Positions 43,363-52,627 of a DNA stretch of 64,000 nt are shown here, piece after piece. The notes beneath the pieces are model-generated. The model ran no database searches. It was not told the DNA's origin and saw only the letters and a program-made list of their open reading frames with translations. The DNA lies in assembly GCA_045585955.1 (NCBI GenBank), contig JAZMZK010000079.1, positions 60,330-124,329 on the forward strand, given 5' to 3'. The stretch comes from SIG78 sp045585955 (GTDB lineage: Bacteria > Verrucomicrobiota > Lentisphaeria > Victivallales > Victivallaceae). The position numbers were made by a program, and so were the translations under genes. Positions within the stretch are counted from its first letter, which is position 1. The number at the start of each line of letters is the position of its first letter.

Positions 43363-44073
43363 CTCCACCCCGCCGAAACGGCGGTTTCGGTTTTGGTATG
43401 ACTCCAGGGCTTTCGCCAATTCTTTGCGGTCAAAATCCGGCCACATCACATCACTTATATAGAGCTCGCTGTATGCCATTTCCCACAAAAGAAAGTTGCT
43501 TATGCGCAATTCGCCTGATGTCCTTACTACCAAGTCCGGATCGGGCAGTTGGGGATCGTACAAAAATTTGCCAAAACTCTTTTCGTCCAGCTTTTCCGGA
43601 TCGATTTTGCCATCTTCTACCGCCTTGATCAGTTTTTTTGCGGCATCTACGATTTCGGCTCTGCCGCCGTAGTTCAATGCCAGAGTCAGCACGCCGCCGG
43701 TGTTGTTTTCAGTAGCCTTCATTGCCCCCAGCAGACTCAAGCGGGCAGGTTCGGGCAAATCATTCAATCTGCCGATGGCGTTCAATCGCACATTTTCTTT
43801 CTGCATGGCAGGGAGCTGTTTGAACAAAAATTCCTGCAAAAGCTTCATCAACGCTCCCACTTCGGCGGCGGGGCGTTTCCAGTTTTCGGTGCTGAAAGCG
43901 TAAAGTGTCAGGTATTTGATATTAAACTCTTTGGCGGCTTTCATAATTTCCAGCACATTATCCGCCCCCGCCCGGTGTCCGGCGGTTCGTTCCAGCCCCC
44001 GGGACTGTGCCCAGCGGCCGTTGCCATCCATGATTATTGCCAAGTGGTTGACGGTTTGAGGTTTATCACTCAC
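43354..44073 (-). CDS. uppS: Undecaprenyl diphosphate synthase (UppS)
   Basis: cis-Prenyltransferase of 239 residues making the C55 lipid carrier for peptidoglycan and O-antigen. Motifs: HLAIIMDGNGRWAQSRG with the catalytic Asp (10-26), GHRAGADN, YLTLYAFSTENWKRP (about 60-74), LALNYGGRAEIVDA, and DLVVRTSGELRISNFLLWEMAYSELYI near the C-terminus. The GTG at 44073 is used, with GAGGAGG ten bases upstream, inside the last codons of the isomerase gene (8-base overlap). Frames extending further upstream run through that gene and lack family resemblance. Confidence 0.93.
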   Translation of the reverse strand: MSDKPQTVNHLAIIMDGNGRWAQSRGLERTAGHRAGADNVLEIMKAAKEFNIKYLTLYAFSTENWKRPAAEVGALMKLLQEFLFKQLPAMQKENVRLNAIGRLNDLPEPARLSLLGAMKATENNTGGVLTLALNYGGRAEIVDAAKKLIKAVEDGKIDPEKLDEKSFGKFLYDPQLPDPDLVVRTSGELRISNFLLWEMAYSELYISDVMWPDFDRKELAKALESYQNRNRRFGGVEKK

Positions 44074-44701
44074 GATACAACGCCTCCTCAACTGCCTTGC
44101 AAAGAGCGTGGTAAATGGGTAAATGCAGTTCCTGAATTTTGAAAGTTTCCTTTTCCGGGGCGGCAATGACCACATCACTGTATTCGCAGCAAACGCCGTT
44201 TTTACTGCCGGTAAGCAGTATGCTTTTGACTCCCGCAACTTTTGCCGCCATAAGTGCCAGACGGATATTTTCGGCATTACCGCCGGTGGAAATACCAATG
44301 AATACATCGCCGGAGCGTGCCAATGCCCACAAATGTTGAGCGTAAGCTGCCTGCGGATTCACATCGTTGCCAAAGGCACTGACCAGGGCTTGAGCGTTGC
44401 CCAGATTCACCGCACTTATGCCCATTTGCAAAGAGCGGGCAAGCTCCACGGCACCGGGCTTGTTTTGAGCGGCAAATTTTTCCACAGTTTCCGGGGGCAG
44501 CGGCCGCTTTTTGATGAACCCCTTTAAGAGTTCGCCGGTGATATGGTCAGCATCAGAGGCGCTGCCGCCATTGCCGGCAGTCAATATCTTACCGCCATTG
44601 CAGGCGCACTCTATAAGCAGCATGGCGGCACGGTCGATCTCTCCGGCAATAGTTTCCAGCACCGGATAGCGGGTAATAAGCTCTTCAACAAATCTGTTCA
44701 T
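44066..44701 (-). CDS. gmhA: SIS-domain sugar isomerase, GmhA-like
   Basis: A 211-residue SIS protein. AGNGGSASDADHITGELLKGF matches the sedoheptulose-7-phosphate isomerase GmhA and the related DiaA; SGDVFIGISTGGNAENI and SILLTGSKNGVC complete the phosphosugar site. The Lys/Arg-Pro-Leu-Pro stretch (IKKRPLPPE) is as in GmhA. The presence of hldD at 51.5 kb supports the heptose pathway; DiaA-type function is the alternative. AGGAAGG lies upstream of ATG at 44701. It heads the gmhA-uppS-cdsA-hisI-murB/ddl run. Confidence 0.8.
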   Translation of the reverse strand: MNRFVEELITRYPVLETIAGEIDRAAMLLIECACNGGKILTAGNGGSASDADHITGELLKGFIKKRPLPPETVEKFAAQNKPGAVELARSLQMGISAVNLGNAQALVSAFGNDVNPQAAYAQHLWALARSGDVFIGISTGGNAENIRLALMAAKVAGVKSILLTGSKNGVCCEYSDVVIAAPEKETFKIQELHLPIYHALCKAVEEALYRE

Positions 44702-44730
44702 AAATCCAAAACCTTCCTGTGTTCCGGGGT

Positions 44731-44759
44731 AATTTAACACAATTTACCCGCTCTTGCAA
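44731..44759 (-). promoter_or_regulatory. Promoter of the gmhA-uppS-cdsA run
   Basis: On the minus strand TTGCAA, 17 bases, TAAATT preceded by GTGT. The -10 box ends 29 bases before the gmhA start. Confidence 0.6.
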
Positions 44760-44820
44760 GAATAATTCGCATAAAATCGGCATTTTTAGGGGTTTATCAT
44801 AAGATAAAAAGGCTTTTTAC

Positions 44821-44849
44821 TTGTAAAAATGCCAAAAGCGTGTTACATT
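44821..44849 (+). promoter_or_regulatory. Promoter of argD
   Basis: TTGTAA, 17 bases, TACATT preceded by GTGT; the -10 box ends 58 bases before the argD start. No ARG-box-like palindrome is obvious near it. Confidence 0.6.
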
Positions 44850-44907
44850 AATATTTTCCAAGGCTATTCTTTAATATTTTTTAATTTTTATATAAGGAGC
44901 GTTTATC

Positions 44908-46113
44908 ATGAATTGGAACGGCAGTGAAAAGTCTTTTGAGCTGTTCAAAAACTATGTATTGCAAACCTATGCCCCGGCACAGTATTTTACCCGCGGCAAA
45001 GGTGCTTATCTTTACGATGAAAAAGATGTGGAATATCTGGACTTTGCTTCCGGTATCAGCGTCTGCAATCTGGGTCACGCCCACCCGGCGATCACTAAAG
45101 CCATTGCCGATCAGGCGGCGACTTTGGTGCACATCTCCAATTTGTACCTCAACGATGTAACTCCCCGGCTGGCGGAAAAACTTATTTCCAAGTGCTTTGA
45201 CGGAGCAGTATTCTTTGCCAACTCCGGCGCCGAAGCCAACGAAGGTTTGATCAAGTTCGCCCGTAAATTCGGTAACGCCACCGGCAGAAATCACATTATT
45301 TCCATGGATAACAGCTTCCATGGCAGAACTCTTGCCACCTTGGCCGCCACCGGCCGCGCCAAATACCGCAAGGGTTTTGAGCCGGATATGCCCGGCTTCA
45401 GCCAGGTGCCTTACAACGATATCGAAGCTCTTAAGGGTGCCATAACTGATAAAACCTGTGCCATATTGCTGGAACCCGTACAGGGCGAAGGCGGTATTCT
45501 GCCCGCCGATCCCGGGTACCTCAAACAGGTGCGTCAGCTTTGTGACGAAAAGAACATTCTGCTGCTTTTTGACGAAGTTCAGTGCGGCATGGGCCGTATC
45601 GGCACTTTGTACGCCTGGCAGAGTTTCGGCGTGGAGCCGGATGCGTTTTCCATGGCAAAAGCTCTTGCCAACGGTTTGCCCATGGGGGCATTTATCGTGC
45701 AGAGAAAATATGCCAATGTGCTGGTTCCCGGCGAACACGCCAGCACTTTCGGCGGTACTCCGCTGGTCAGTGCGGCGGCGTTGGCAGTGCAGGAAGTCTT
45801 TGAAAAAGAAGATATCCTGAAAAATGTCAACACTCAAGGCGAATACCTGATGCGTGAACTTGGCAAGATCATCAGCAAGTACAAGTTCTGCAAAGCAGTG
45901 CGGGGCAAAGGTTTGATGATCGGCGTGGTGCTGGATCGTCCGGCGGGTGCATTGTCTGCTGCCATTCTCAAGCACAAACTCATCACTCTTACAGCGGGCG
46001 AAACGGTCTTGCGTTTGCTGCCGCCTTTGAACATAACCCGTGCCGAAGCTGATTTGGCGCTTGAACGCATCGCTGCCGGTCTGGCGGACTATGCCCAAAC
46101 CATCGAAGAATAA
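44908..46113 (+). CDS. argD: Acetylornithine aminotransferase (ArgD)
   Basis: Class III PLP aminotransferase of arginine synthesis, 401 residues. FASGISVCNLGHAHP near 48, NSGAEANEGLIKFAR near 108, FHGRTLATLAATG near 138, LLFDEVQCGMGRIG near 220, and the Schiff-base Lys in SMAKALANGLPMGA near 251 are all typical. A strong AAGGAG precedes the start. argF follows 17 bases later, which supports ArgD over other ornithine-type transaminases. Confidence 0.93.
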   Translation: MNWNGSEKSFELFKNYVLQTYAPAQYFTRGKGAYLYDEKDVEYLDFASGISVCNLGHAHPAITKAIADQAATLVHISNLYLNDVTPRLAEKLISKCFDGAVFFANSGAEANEGLIKFARKFGNATGRNHIISMDNSFHGRTLATLAATGRAKYRKGFEPDMPGFSQVPYNDIEALKGAITDKTCAILLEPVQGEGGILPADPGYLKQVRQLCDEKNILLLFDEVQCGMGRIGTLYAWQSFGVEPDAFSMAKALANGLPMGAFIVQRKYANVLVPGEHASTFGGTPLVSAAALAVQEVFEKEDILKNVNTQGEYLMRELGKIISKYKFCKAVRGKGLMIGVVLDRPAGALSAAILKHKLITLTAGETVLRLLPPLNITRAEADLALERIAAGLADYAQTIEE

Positions 46114-46130
46114 TTACAGGAGAACTACTG

Positions 46131-47042
46131 ATGTATAAAGATTTGTTGACTCTGCGGGATATCAGCAGAAGCGAACTGGATGAACTCTTTGAACTGACTG
46201 CTTACCTCAAGCAGAACCGGGGCAAAGTCGAAGGCAGTACCCTCAAAGGCAAAAGCATCGGTTTGATTTTTGCCAAATCATCCACCCGTACCCGGGTATC
46301 TTTTGAAGTGGGCGTGCATGAATTGGGCGGCAATCCGCTTTATCTGGACAGTACCAAGATGCAGCTGGGCAGAGGCGAAACCGTCAGCGACACAGCTAAT
46401 GTTTTGAGCCGTTACCTGCACGGGATCGTGATCCGTACCTTTTCGCAGGCGGATATCGAAGAGCTTGCCCGGGTCGCCACGATCCCGGTGATCAACGCTT
46501 TGACCGACGATTACCACCCCTGTCAGATACTTGCTGACCTCTTTACTATCAAAGAATACAGCAAAACTCTGGATGTAAAGTGCGTATTTGTCGGCGACGG
46601 CGCCAGCAACATTGCCAACTCCCTGATGCTGGGTGCCAAACTTACGGGTATGAAAATGGTCATTGCCAGCCCCAGAGAATACGCCCCCAGCGCCGCGATC
46701 CTGAAAGAGTGTGCGCCTTATGTTGAATGGTGCGAAGACCCCGCCGAAGCAATGAAAGGTGCCAACTATGTATATACCGATGTATGGGTGAGCATGGGCT
46801 TTGAAGAAGAACGCGCCAAGCGTCTGGCAACTCTGGCACCGTATCAGGTAAACAAGGCGTTGATGGAAAAAGCGGCAAAAGATGTAAAATTCCTGCACTG
46901 CCTGCCCGCCCACCGGGGCGAAGAAGTTTCCGCCGATGTTATGGATGACCAAAATATGTCCATAGTTTTCGACGAAGCGGAAAACCGTTTGCATGTGCAG
47001 AAAGCGGTAATGAGTATGATTTACCGCAATCTGGCAAAATAA
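46131..47042 (+). CDS. argF: Ornithine carbamoyltransferase (ArgF)
   Basis: Anabolic ornithine transcarbamylase of 303 residues. The carbamoyl-phosphate site SSTRTRVSFE is near 47-56, HPCQILADL near 126-134, FVGDGASNIANSL near 150, DVWVSMG near 221, and the ornithine site HCLPAHRGEEVS near 258-269. No residues are missing. It follows argD in an evident two-gene arginine operon; the next gene has its own promoter. Confidence 0.95.
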   Translation: MYKDLLTLRDISRSELDELFELTAYLKQNRGKVEGSTLKGKSIGLIFAKSSTRTRVSFEVGVHELGGNPLYLDSTKMQLGRGETVSDTANVLSRYLHGIVIRTFSQADIEELARVATIPVINALTDDYHPCQILADLFTIKEYSKTLDVKCVFVGDGASNIANSLMLGAKLTGMKMVIASPREYAPSAAILKECAPYVEWCEDPAEAMKGANYVYTDVWVSMGFEEERAKRLATLAPYQVNKALMEKAAKDVKFLHCLPAHRGEEVSADVMDDQNMSIVFDEAENRLHVQKAVMSMIYRNLAK

Positions 47043-47057
47043 TCGTCACGGTTGGAC

Positions 47058-47086
47058 TTGACTTTTTCGGCAAGTCGGGTTATAAT
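47058..47086 (+). promoter_or_regulatory. Near-consensus promoter of the dehydrogenase-lptD-hldD genes
   Basis: TTGACT, 17 bases, TATAAT. A six-base inverted repeat gacttg/caagtc (47055-47060 and 47071-47076) straddles the -35 box and could be an operator. The -10 box ends 43 bases before the start. Confidence 0.72.
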
Positions 47087-47129
47087 ATTGAATTAACAGA
47101 AATCCCTAATATAATATTGAGGTAAAGTT

Positions 47130-48788
47130 ATGAGCACTATTCCTGAAAAAATGTTGGCGTGGCCCTTGTTCGGTACCGGTTTTGAAGCCTTTGGTAAAGA
47201 TGACAAGCCCTGCGTGGTAAATGTTCCCGAAATCAAAGACGACGAACTGCTGGTGCGGATCGATGCCATCGGTCTTTGCTTTTCAGATGTCAAATTGATC
47301 CGTGCCGGTGAAAGCCACCCCCGCGTGATTTCCGAAAACCTTGCCACCGATCCGGTCATTCCCGGTCACGAAGCAGTTATGAGCGTGGTCAAAGTGGGTG
47401 CCAAACTTGCCAAGCAGTACGAAGTCGGTCAGCGTTTCATCATTCAGGCCGATATTTATGTCAACGGCAAAGGTTTTGCCTACGGTTACGCCATCGACGG
47501 CGGTATGGCACAGTACAGCGTGCTGGATCAGCGGGTACTCAATGGCGACGAAGGCTGCTATCTTTTGCCCGTAGCCGAACACATGCCCAGCGCAGTGGCG
47601 GCTCTGCTGGAACCCTGGACTTGCGTGCAGGCAGCTTACATGATCGAAAACCGTACTGCTCCCAAAGCCGGCGGCAAGCTGCTGGTGGTGGGTAAAGCCG
47701 GTAATGTTTACACTGCCGGAGATGCGGTAAAAGCCAACAAGCCCGCCAGTTTGACCGTTTGCGGTCTGGACGATGCGGCAACCGCAGCGTTGGAAGCCGA
47801 ACTGGGCATGAAGGCGGTCAAAGTTGATGCTCTGCCGGAAGATGAAAAATTCGATGATATTTTTATAGCCGACCGGTGCGCGGTAACCACTGCCCAAGCT
47901 GCCAAAATGGGTGCTTTCGGTGCCGTGATCAGTTTCGGCGGCAAACTTCCTGCCGAAAAACTCTCCTTTGATGTGGGCAGCATCCACTATCAGGGCTGGT
48001 TCTATCAGGGTACCACTACCCGGGATATCTCCAGTGCTTACGGCAGAAATGTCCGCAGCACGATGAAAGCCGGCGGCTCCTGCTGGCTGCCCGGCGGTGC
48101 CGGTGCCATGGGTCAGATGCACACCCAGATGGCGGTGGAAAACCCCAACGGCCCCAAACGCATACTGGTTTCGGATATGGATCAGAGCCGTATCGACAAT
48201 GTCAAACGCCTGCTGGCGGATAAAATTGCCGAACGGGGTATTGAATTTGTGGCGGTGAACCCCACCACTATGAGTGCTGAAGAGTTTGAAAAAGTCCTCA
48301 CTGACTTTGCGCCCGAAGGCTTTGATGATATCGTTATGCTCGTGCCGGTAGTACCGGTGCTTATGCAGTCAGCAGCTCATTTGGGCAAAGACGGCCTGAT
48401 GAACATTTTTGCCGGTATCCCGGCAGGTAAAGAAGGCGAACTTGATCTGGCGACTATCGCTCACAACGGCGGCCGTTACATCGGTTCTTCGGGCAGCAAA
48501 ACCGCACACTTGCGGCACACACTGGAACTGGCGACCACCGGCAAACTGCAGCCGGTAACCGCTCTGGCAGCCATCGGCGGTATGCAGGATCTCAAGAAAG
48601 GTCTGGATGCCGTGGCAAATGCCAAGTTCCCGGGCAAGACGGTGATCTTCCCGAATTGCGAAAATATGCCCCTTACTCCGGTAAGCCAGCTTGCCGATAT
48701 TCTGCCGGAAGCTGCGGCAACCTACGATGAACAGGGTTTCTACACCAGCAAGACCGAAAAAGCTTTGCTGGATAAATTTGAAAAATAA
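47130..48788 (+). CDS. Zinc-type alcohol dehydrogenase-like protein with extra Rossmann-like domain
   Basis: A 552-residue medium-chain dehydrogenase relative, about 200 residues longer than usual. Residues 1-160 form the GroES-like catalytic domain (AIGLCFSDVKLIRAGESHP, PVIPGHEAVM). The usual single nucleotide-binding domain is replaced by two successive Rossmann-like segments: 183-305 (GKLLVVGKAGNVY, then DDIFIADRCAVTTAQAAKMGAFGAVISFGG) and 315-480 (GSCWLPGGAGAMGQMHTQMAVE, RILVSDMDQSRID, DDIVMLVPVVP, GLMNIFAGIP). The second has the better GxGxxG-like loop. Likely substrate is a polyol or polyol phosphate, as in sorbitol-type dehydrogenases, but this is inference. lptD follows nine bases later. 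Confidence 0.75.
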   Translation: MSTIPEKMLAWPLFGTGFEAFGKDDKPCVVNVPEIKDDELLVRIDAIGLCFSDVKLIRAGESHPRVISENLATDPVIPGHEAVMSVVKVGAKLAKQYEVGQRFIIQADIYVNGKGFAYGYAIDGGMAQYSVLDQRVLNGDEGCYLLPVAEHMPSAVAALLEPWTCVQAAYMIENRTAPKAGGKLLVVGKAGNVYTAGDAVKANKPASLTVCGLDDAATAALEAELGMKAVKVDALPEDEKFDDIFIADRCAVTTAQAAKMGAFGAVISFGGKLPAEKLSFDVGSIHYQGWFYQGTTTRDISSAYGRNVRSTMKAGGSCWLPGGAGAMGQMHTQMAVENPNGPKRILVSDMDQSRIDNVKRLLADKIAERGIEFVAVNPTTMSAEEFEKVLTDFAPEGFDDIVMLVPVVPVLMQSAAHLGKDGLMNIFAGIPAGKEGELDLATIAHNGGRYIGSSGSKTAHLRHTLELATTGKLQPVTALAAIGGMQDLKKGLDAVANAKFPGKTVIFPNCENMPLTPVSQLADILPEAAATYDEQGFYTSKTEKALLDKFEK

Positions 48789-48797
48789 TCATCATTG

Positions 48798-51467
48798 ATG
48801 CAAACCACCGGTAAAATCAGTAAATTGTTGTTGGCACTTTTAACAGTGTCAGCAACGCTTTTGCCGTTTTACCGGGTTTGCGCAGCCGATTTCGGCGGCG
48901 GTTTTACAACCGGTTTTGAATCGCCGAAGCGGCAGCCCGGGTACTTGCAGCATGCCCGAGCCGACCAGTGGCGTCTGGTAGGCAGAACACTTTTTGTCAA
49001 GGGCAATGTCTACATACCTTACGGCAATATGACGATCACAGCCGACCAGGCAATGATCGATCTGGAAAGTCAGGATATCGAAGCCAAAGGGAACATCACT
49101 TTTTATACGGTAAAAAAGGAGTTCCGCAATGTAACGCTCGATGAGTTTGAATTGCTCCGGCAGGAGCCGGGCATGGCGGCAGAAATCAAAGGTATTTCTG
49201 TCGATCCGCTGGGTGTTCAAAAGCTTCAGGTGGAAATTGCCCGGAATGCCAGTGCAGTTCAAGCCAGCCGGATGTCCGGCAATATGCTTACGGGGATGAT
49301 GACTTTTACCGATTTGCGGCTGCGGGCAAGCAATTTTGTCTGCAAAGCCAAACGCGGGATGCGCCAGCCGGGTGGTGAATTAAAACTTGAAGAGCTGGAA
49401 GTTTCGACTTGCGAATATCTTTTTGAAGATCAAAGCCATTTGAGTATCGGCATGGGTACAGCCAATCTCTACCCGCACGAAACGGAAGGATTCGGCTTCG
49501 GCAATACCGAAAAAGAGCGTAATCAGTACAGTCTGTGGGGCTATAATACGACTCTGCGTGTCTACGGAGTGCCGGTATTCTGGCTGCCGATGATCTACAC
49601 GCCCAAAGATGAAAGTCCGGGCTTGTTCAGCACCCAGATCGGGCGCAGCGGCGACTGGGGTTACTACATACTGTTGAGCAAAAAATTCCAGTTTACAGAA
49701 TATCCGGATATGTCCACAACGCTGGAATTGGATTTTTACAGCAAACGCGGTATCGGTTACGGCGAACACACTTCGATAACGACCGAAAACTCCCGTACAG
49801 TGATCAACGCTTACGGCATATACGACAATGAGCCATACGAAAGCAGCGGCGGAGATCCCAAAAGTCCCTATGGAAGAAGCCGTTTTGAAATTCCGCACCA
49901 GCGTTTTGACCTTCAGATCACGCACCGTACCCACCTGACCCCCCGGCTGGATTTCCGGGCGCAGGTGGAGTGGATGAGTGACCCGTACATGCTTGACGAT
50001 TATTTCCCGGAACGGGCCGATTCGGTAACTGAACCGGCAACCTATGCGGCGCTTGAATATCAGCATGACCGTTTTTCGGCATCGATCTATACACGGTTTC
50101 AGGTCAACGACTTTTACACGACTTTGCAGAAAATGCCGGAAGGCCGTTTGGATGTCCAGCGGCAGGAGATACTGCCCGGCACCAATTTGTACTATCAGGG
50201 TTCGCATACAGCATCGGTGCTGAAAATGAACTGGGCAAGATTTGACCGCGAGTGGAAAAATCCCTACGGGCGGCTTAAAAATTACGAAAGCGGCAGATTT
50301 GATACAGTCAATTTTCTCTATTATCCGATCCGTACCGACTACATCAATATCATACCCCGTGCCGGGGTGCGGCTGACCGGGTATACCAACAGTTCGCGAA
50401 CTAAAGTCAGACAAAACGATGTATACAATATGCAGGCAGCAGCCGTTGACTATCAGGACTTTGGATTGAGCATACGCAACTATGATGACCACGGGCACGG
50501 CAAAGTCCGGGTTCTGGCAGAGTTCGGGGTGGAAGCCAATACCAAGATCTACAACACATGGCAGAATATCCGCAGTGACTTTTTCGGTCTGGATGGCTTG
50601 CGGCACATTTGCGAGCCCTACATAAATTACACATTCATAACCGATCCCACAGTCAACCGTAACAAACTGCTTTACTTTGACGAAGTCGACCGCATTGAAG
50701 GCATGAATTTCCTGCGGCTTGGCTTGCGCAACCGCTTGCAGACCCGGCGCGGCGGATTCCACGATTCGCATGTTCACGAGTGGTTTTCGATGGAAAACTA
50801 CTGGGATATACACTTTGACAGCGACGACGATTACAATCACATCGGCGATTTTTGCACCAAAATCACTTTCAACCCGGTCAAAGAGCTGTCATTTACCAGC
50901 TTTGTGTCGATTGATGCCGGAGGCAATCAGGAGCACAATGTACAGGCCTACCGCGGACTCCGGAAAGCGGGCCGCCCCGGTATATCCGGCAGTTTGCTTA
51001 ACCGGCTGTATCTTGGATTGGAGTACAAGCCGATCGAAGATATAACCTTCATTCTCTACTACGATTATCGTGATGCTTATACCGCCCGTCCGGTCTATTC
51101 CATGGGCAGTACGCTTACGGAGCTTTACACATCGGCGTTCGACAGTTATTATACTATCCGGCGGGCGCAAGCCTTCACTTTCGGGGTAACTGCCCCGATT
51201 ACGCCCGACCGCAAAACCTTTGCTTCGTATAAGTTGGAATACGACCTGGAAGAAGGCGCCTTTACCCGTCAGGCGATTGCGATTTCCCGGCTTTTCCACT
51301 GTGTCCGCTTGAGTGCGCTGGTAGAGTTTGAGCGTACCCGTGATGAAGATGGCGATGCAGAAAAAGAGCTTTCCTTTTCCGTGTATGCCTCGCTGGTTGG
51401 CTGGGAACACCCGTTGAACCGTATCAGCCGGGATAAAGTATCCAAACTTACTGAAGTAGACGAATAA
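48798..51467 (+). CDS. lptD: LPS-assembly outer-membrane protein LptD (OstA-like)
   Basis: A large outer-membrane beta-barrel of 889 residues that inserts LPS into the outer leaflet. A signal peptide ends near residue 29 (LLPFYRVCAA). Residues about 60-130 are the OstA/LptA-like beta-jellyroll (LFVKGNVYIPYGNMTITADQAMIDLESQDIEAKGNI), and from about 215 the barrel begins with the LptD-like LRVYGVPVFWLPMIYTPKDE. Many aromatic-rich strands follow to the end. Few cysteines are present, so the inter-domain disulfides of enterobacterial LptD may not be conserved. It sits with hldD, consistent with an LPS-producing outer membrane. Confidence 0.87.
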   Translation: MQTTGKISKLLLALLTVSATLLPFYRVCAADFGGGFTTGFESPKRQPGYLQHARADQWRLVGRTLFVKGNVYIPYGNMTITADQAMIDLESQDIEAKGNITFYTVKKEFRNVTLDEFELLRQEPGMAAEIKGISVDPLGVQKLQVEIARNASAVQASRMSGNMLTGMMTFTDLRLRASNFVCKAKRGMRQPGGELKLEELEVSTCEYLFEDQSHLSIGMGTANLYPHETEGFGFGNTEKERNQYSLWGYNTTLRVYGVPVFWLPMIYTPKDESPGLFSTQIGRSGDWGYYILLSKKFQFTEYPDMSTTLELDFYSKRGIGYGEHTSITTENSRTVINAYGIYDNEPYESSGGDPKSPYGRSRFEIPHQRFDLQITHRTHLTPRLDFRAQVEWMSDPYMLDDYFPERADSVTEPATYAALEYQHDRFSASIYTRFQVNDFYTTLQKMPEGRLDVQRQEILPGTNLYYQGSHTASVLKMNWARFDREWKNPYGRLKNYESGRFDTVNFLYYPIRTDYINIIPRAGVRLTGYTNSSRTKVRQNDVYNMQAAAVDYQDFGLSIRNYDDHGHGKVRVLAEFGVEANTKIYNTWQNIRSDFFGLDGLRHICEPYINYTFITDPTVNRNKLLYFDEVDRIEGMNFLRLGLRNRLQTRRGGFHDSHVHEWFSMENYWDIHFDSDDDYNHIGDFCTKITFNPVKELSFTSFVSIDAGGNQEHNVQAYRGLRKAGRPGISGSLLNRLYLGLEYKPIEDITFILYYDYRDAYTARPVYSMGSTLTELYTSAFDSYYTIRRAQAFTFGVTAPITPDRKTFASYKLEYDLEEGAFTRQAIAISRLFHCVRLSALVEFERTRDEDGDAEKELSFSVYASLVGWEHPLNRISRDKVSKLTEVDE

Positions 51468-51488
51468 TTCATTCCAGGAGAAAAAAAT

Positions 51489-52472
51489 ATGTGGATCGTA
51501 ACAGGCGGAGCCGGTCTGATCGGCAGTGCAGTTGTCTGGCAGTGGAACAAAAACGGTATTGAAGATATATTGATCGTTGACCACCTGGGCACATCAGAAA
51601 AGTGGAAAAATCTCCGGGCTCTGCGCTACAAAGACTATATGGAAAAAGAGCAGTTTATCGCCAAATTGGAAGCCGGAGAGTTCAATAATTGCCCCATCGA
51701 GGGTATCATGCACCTGGGGGCATGCTCTTCGACTACTGAATTGGATGCAACTTATCTGGTGCACAACAACTTCCAGTACACCTGCAAGCTGGCGGAATTT
51801 GCGGTTGGGAACAATATCCGCATGATCTATGCTTCCAGTTGTGCAACCTACGGCGACGGCTCATTGGGTTACTGCGACGACGAAAGCAATATCGAAGCTC
51901 TGCGCCCCTTGAATATGTATGGTTACAGCAAGCAGATGTTTGACCTTTACGCCAAAAAGCGGGGCTGGCTGGGGAAACTTGCGGGATGCAAATTTTCCAA
52001 TGTCTACGGCCCCAACGAATACCACAAAGCCGGTATGCGGAGCGTGGTGCTGCGGGCTTTTGAGCAGATAACCGCCAACGGCAAGATGCAGCTTTTCAAG
52101 AGCTACAAGCCCGAATACGCCGACGGCGAACAGATGAGGGATTTCCTTTATGTGAAAGATGCCGTAAAGATGTTGTGGCACCTTGCCTGCGTAAGACCCG
52201 ATGCCTGCGGTTTGTTCAATGTAGGCAGCGGCAGAGCCGAAACCTGGAACTCCATGGTAACTTACGCTTTTGAAGCACTCAACACCCCCAAAAATGTGGA
52301 ATATATCGAAATGCCCGAACACCTGAAGGGCAAATATCAGTATTACACCTGTGCAGAAATGGACAAAATGCGTTCCATAGGCTATACCGAAGAAGTGATG
52401 TCATTGCACGATGCCGTGCACGATTATCTGGTAAACTACTGCCTGCCGGGCAAATACCTCGGTGACGAATAA
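51489..52472 (+). CDS. hldD: ADP-L-glycero-D-manno-heptose-6-epimerase (HldD)
   Basis: SDR epimerase of 327 residues making the LPS inner-core heptose. The NADP site VTGGAGLIGSAVVWQWNKNG is at the very N-terminus (4-23), HLGACSSTTE near 75 is characteristic of HldD, and the catalytic pair is in YGYSKQMFD (Tyr about 145, Lys about 149). KFSNVYGPNEYHKAGMRSV and GEQMRDFLYVKDAVKM also match. Ribosome-binding site GGAG. It ends the operon, with a clear terminator ten bases later. Confidence 0.94.
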   Translation: MWIVTGGAGLIGSAVVWQWNKNGIEDILIVDHLGTSEKWKNLRALRYKDYMEKEQFIAKLEAGEFNNCPIEGIMHLGACSSTTELDATYLVHNNFQYTCKLAEFAVGNNIRMIYASSCATYGDGSLGYCDDESNIEALRPLNMYGYSKQMFDLYAKKRGWLGKLAGCKFSNVYGPNEYHKAGMRSVVLRAFEQITANGKMQLFKSYKPEYADGEQMRDFLYVKDAVKMLWHLACVRPDACGLFNVGSGRAETWNSMVTYAFEALNTPKNVEYIEMPEHLKGKYQYYTCAEMDKMRSIGYTEEVMSLHDAVHDYLVNYCLPGKYLGDE

Positions 52473-52480
52473 AATCCCTC

Positions 52481-52515
52481 CCCCCGCCGGTTGATCCCGA
52501 CGGGGGAATTTTTTT
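52481..52515 (+). terminator. Rho-independent terminator after hldD
   Basis: CCCCCG-c-CGG, six-base loop, CCG-a-CGGGGG followed by aa and seven T residues. It begins eight bases after the hldD stop codon. Confidence 0.9.
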
Positions 52516-52570
52516 GTGCCGTCAACATAACTGGCACAAGAACTTTCCGTAAATATTCAGCTTGTAAACG

Positions 52571-52607
52571 CAACCGCCCGCCGGGGCATCGCTCCGGCGG
52601 GCGGTTG
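52571..52607. terminator. Strong hairpin between convergent hldD and HAD genes
   Basis: Fourteen perfect base pairs (CAACCGCCCGCCGG with its complement) around a nine-base loop. It lies 21 bases downstream of the HAD gene's stop on the minus strand, and past the hldD terminator on the plus strand. A clean T tract is missing on both sides, so it may be an imperfect terminator or an mRNA-end stabiliser. Confidence 0.6.
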
Positions 52608-52627
52608 TTGGTATTCTTTATTTACGC

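Noticed and set aside
44074..44307. Longer N-terminus for UppS
   Set aside because: The extension would overlap most of the end of the isomerase gene; the GTG at 44073 has GAGGAGG upstream and gives the normal family length.
44881..46098. A 405-codon open frame on the minus strand
   Set aside because: It is antisense to argD, which has a strong ribosome-binding site and complete PLP motifs.
49380..50840. A 486-codon open frame on the minus strand
   Set aside because: It is fully inside lptD on the opposite strand and has no recognisable motif.
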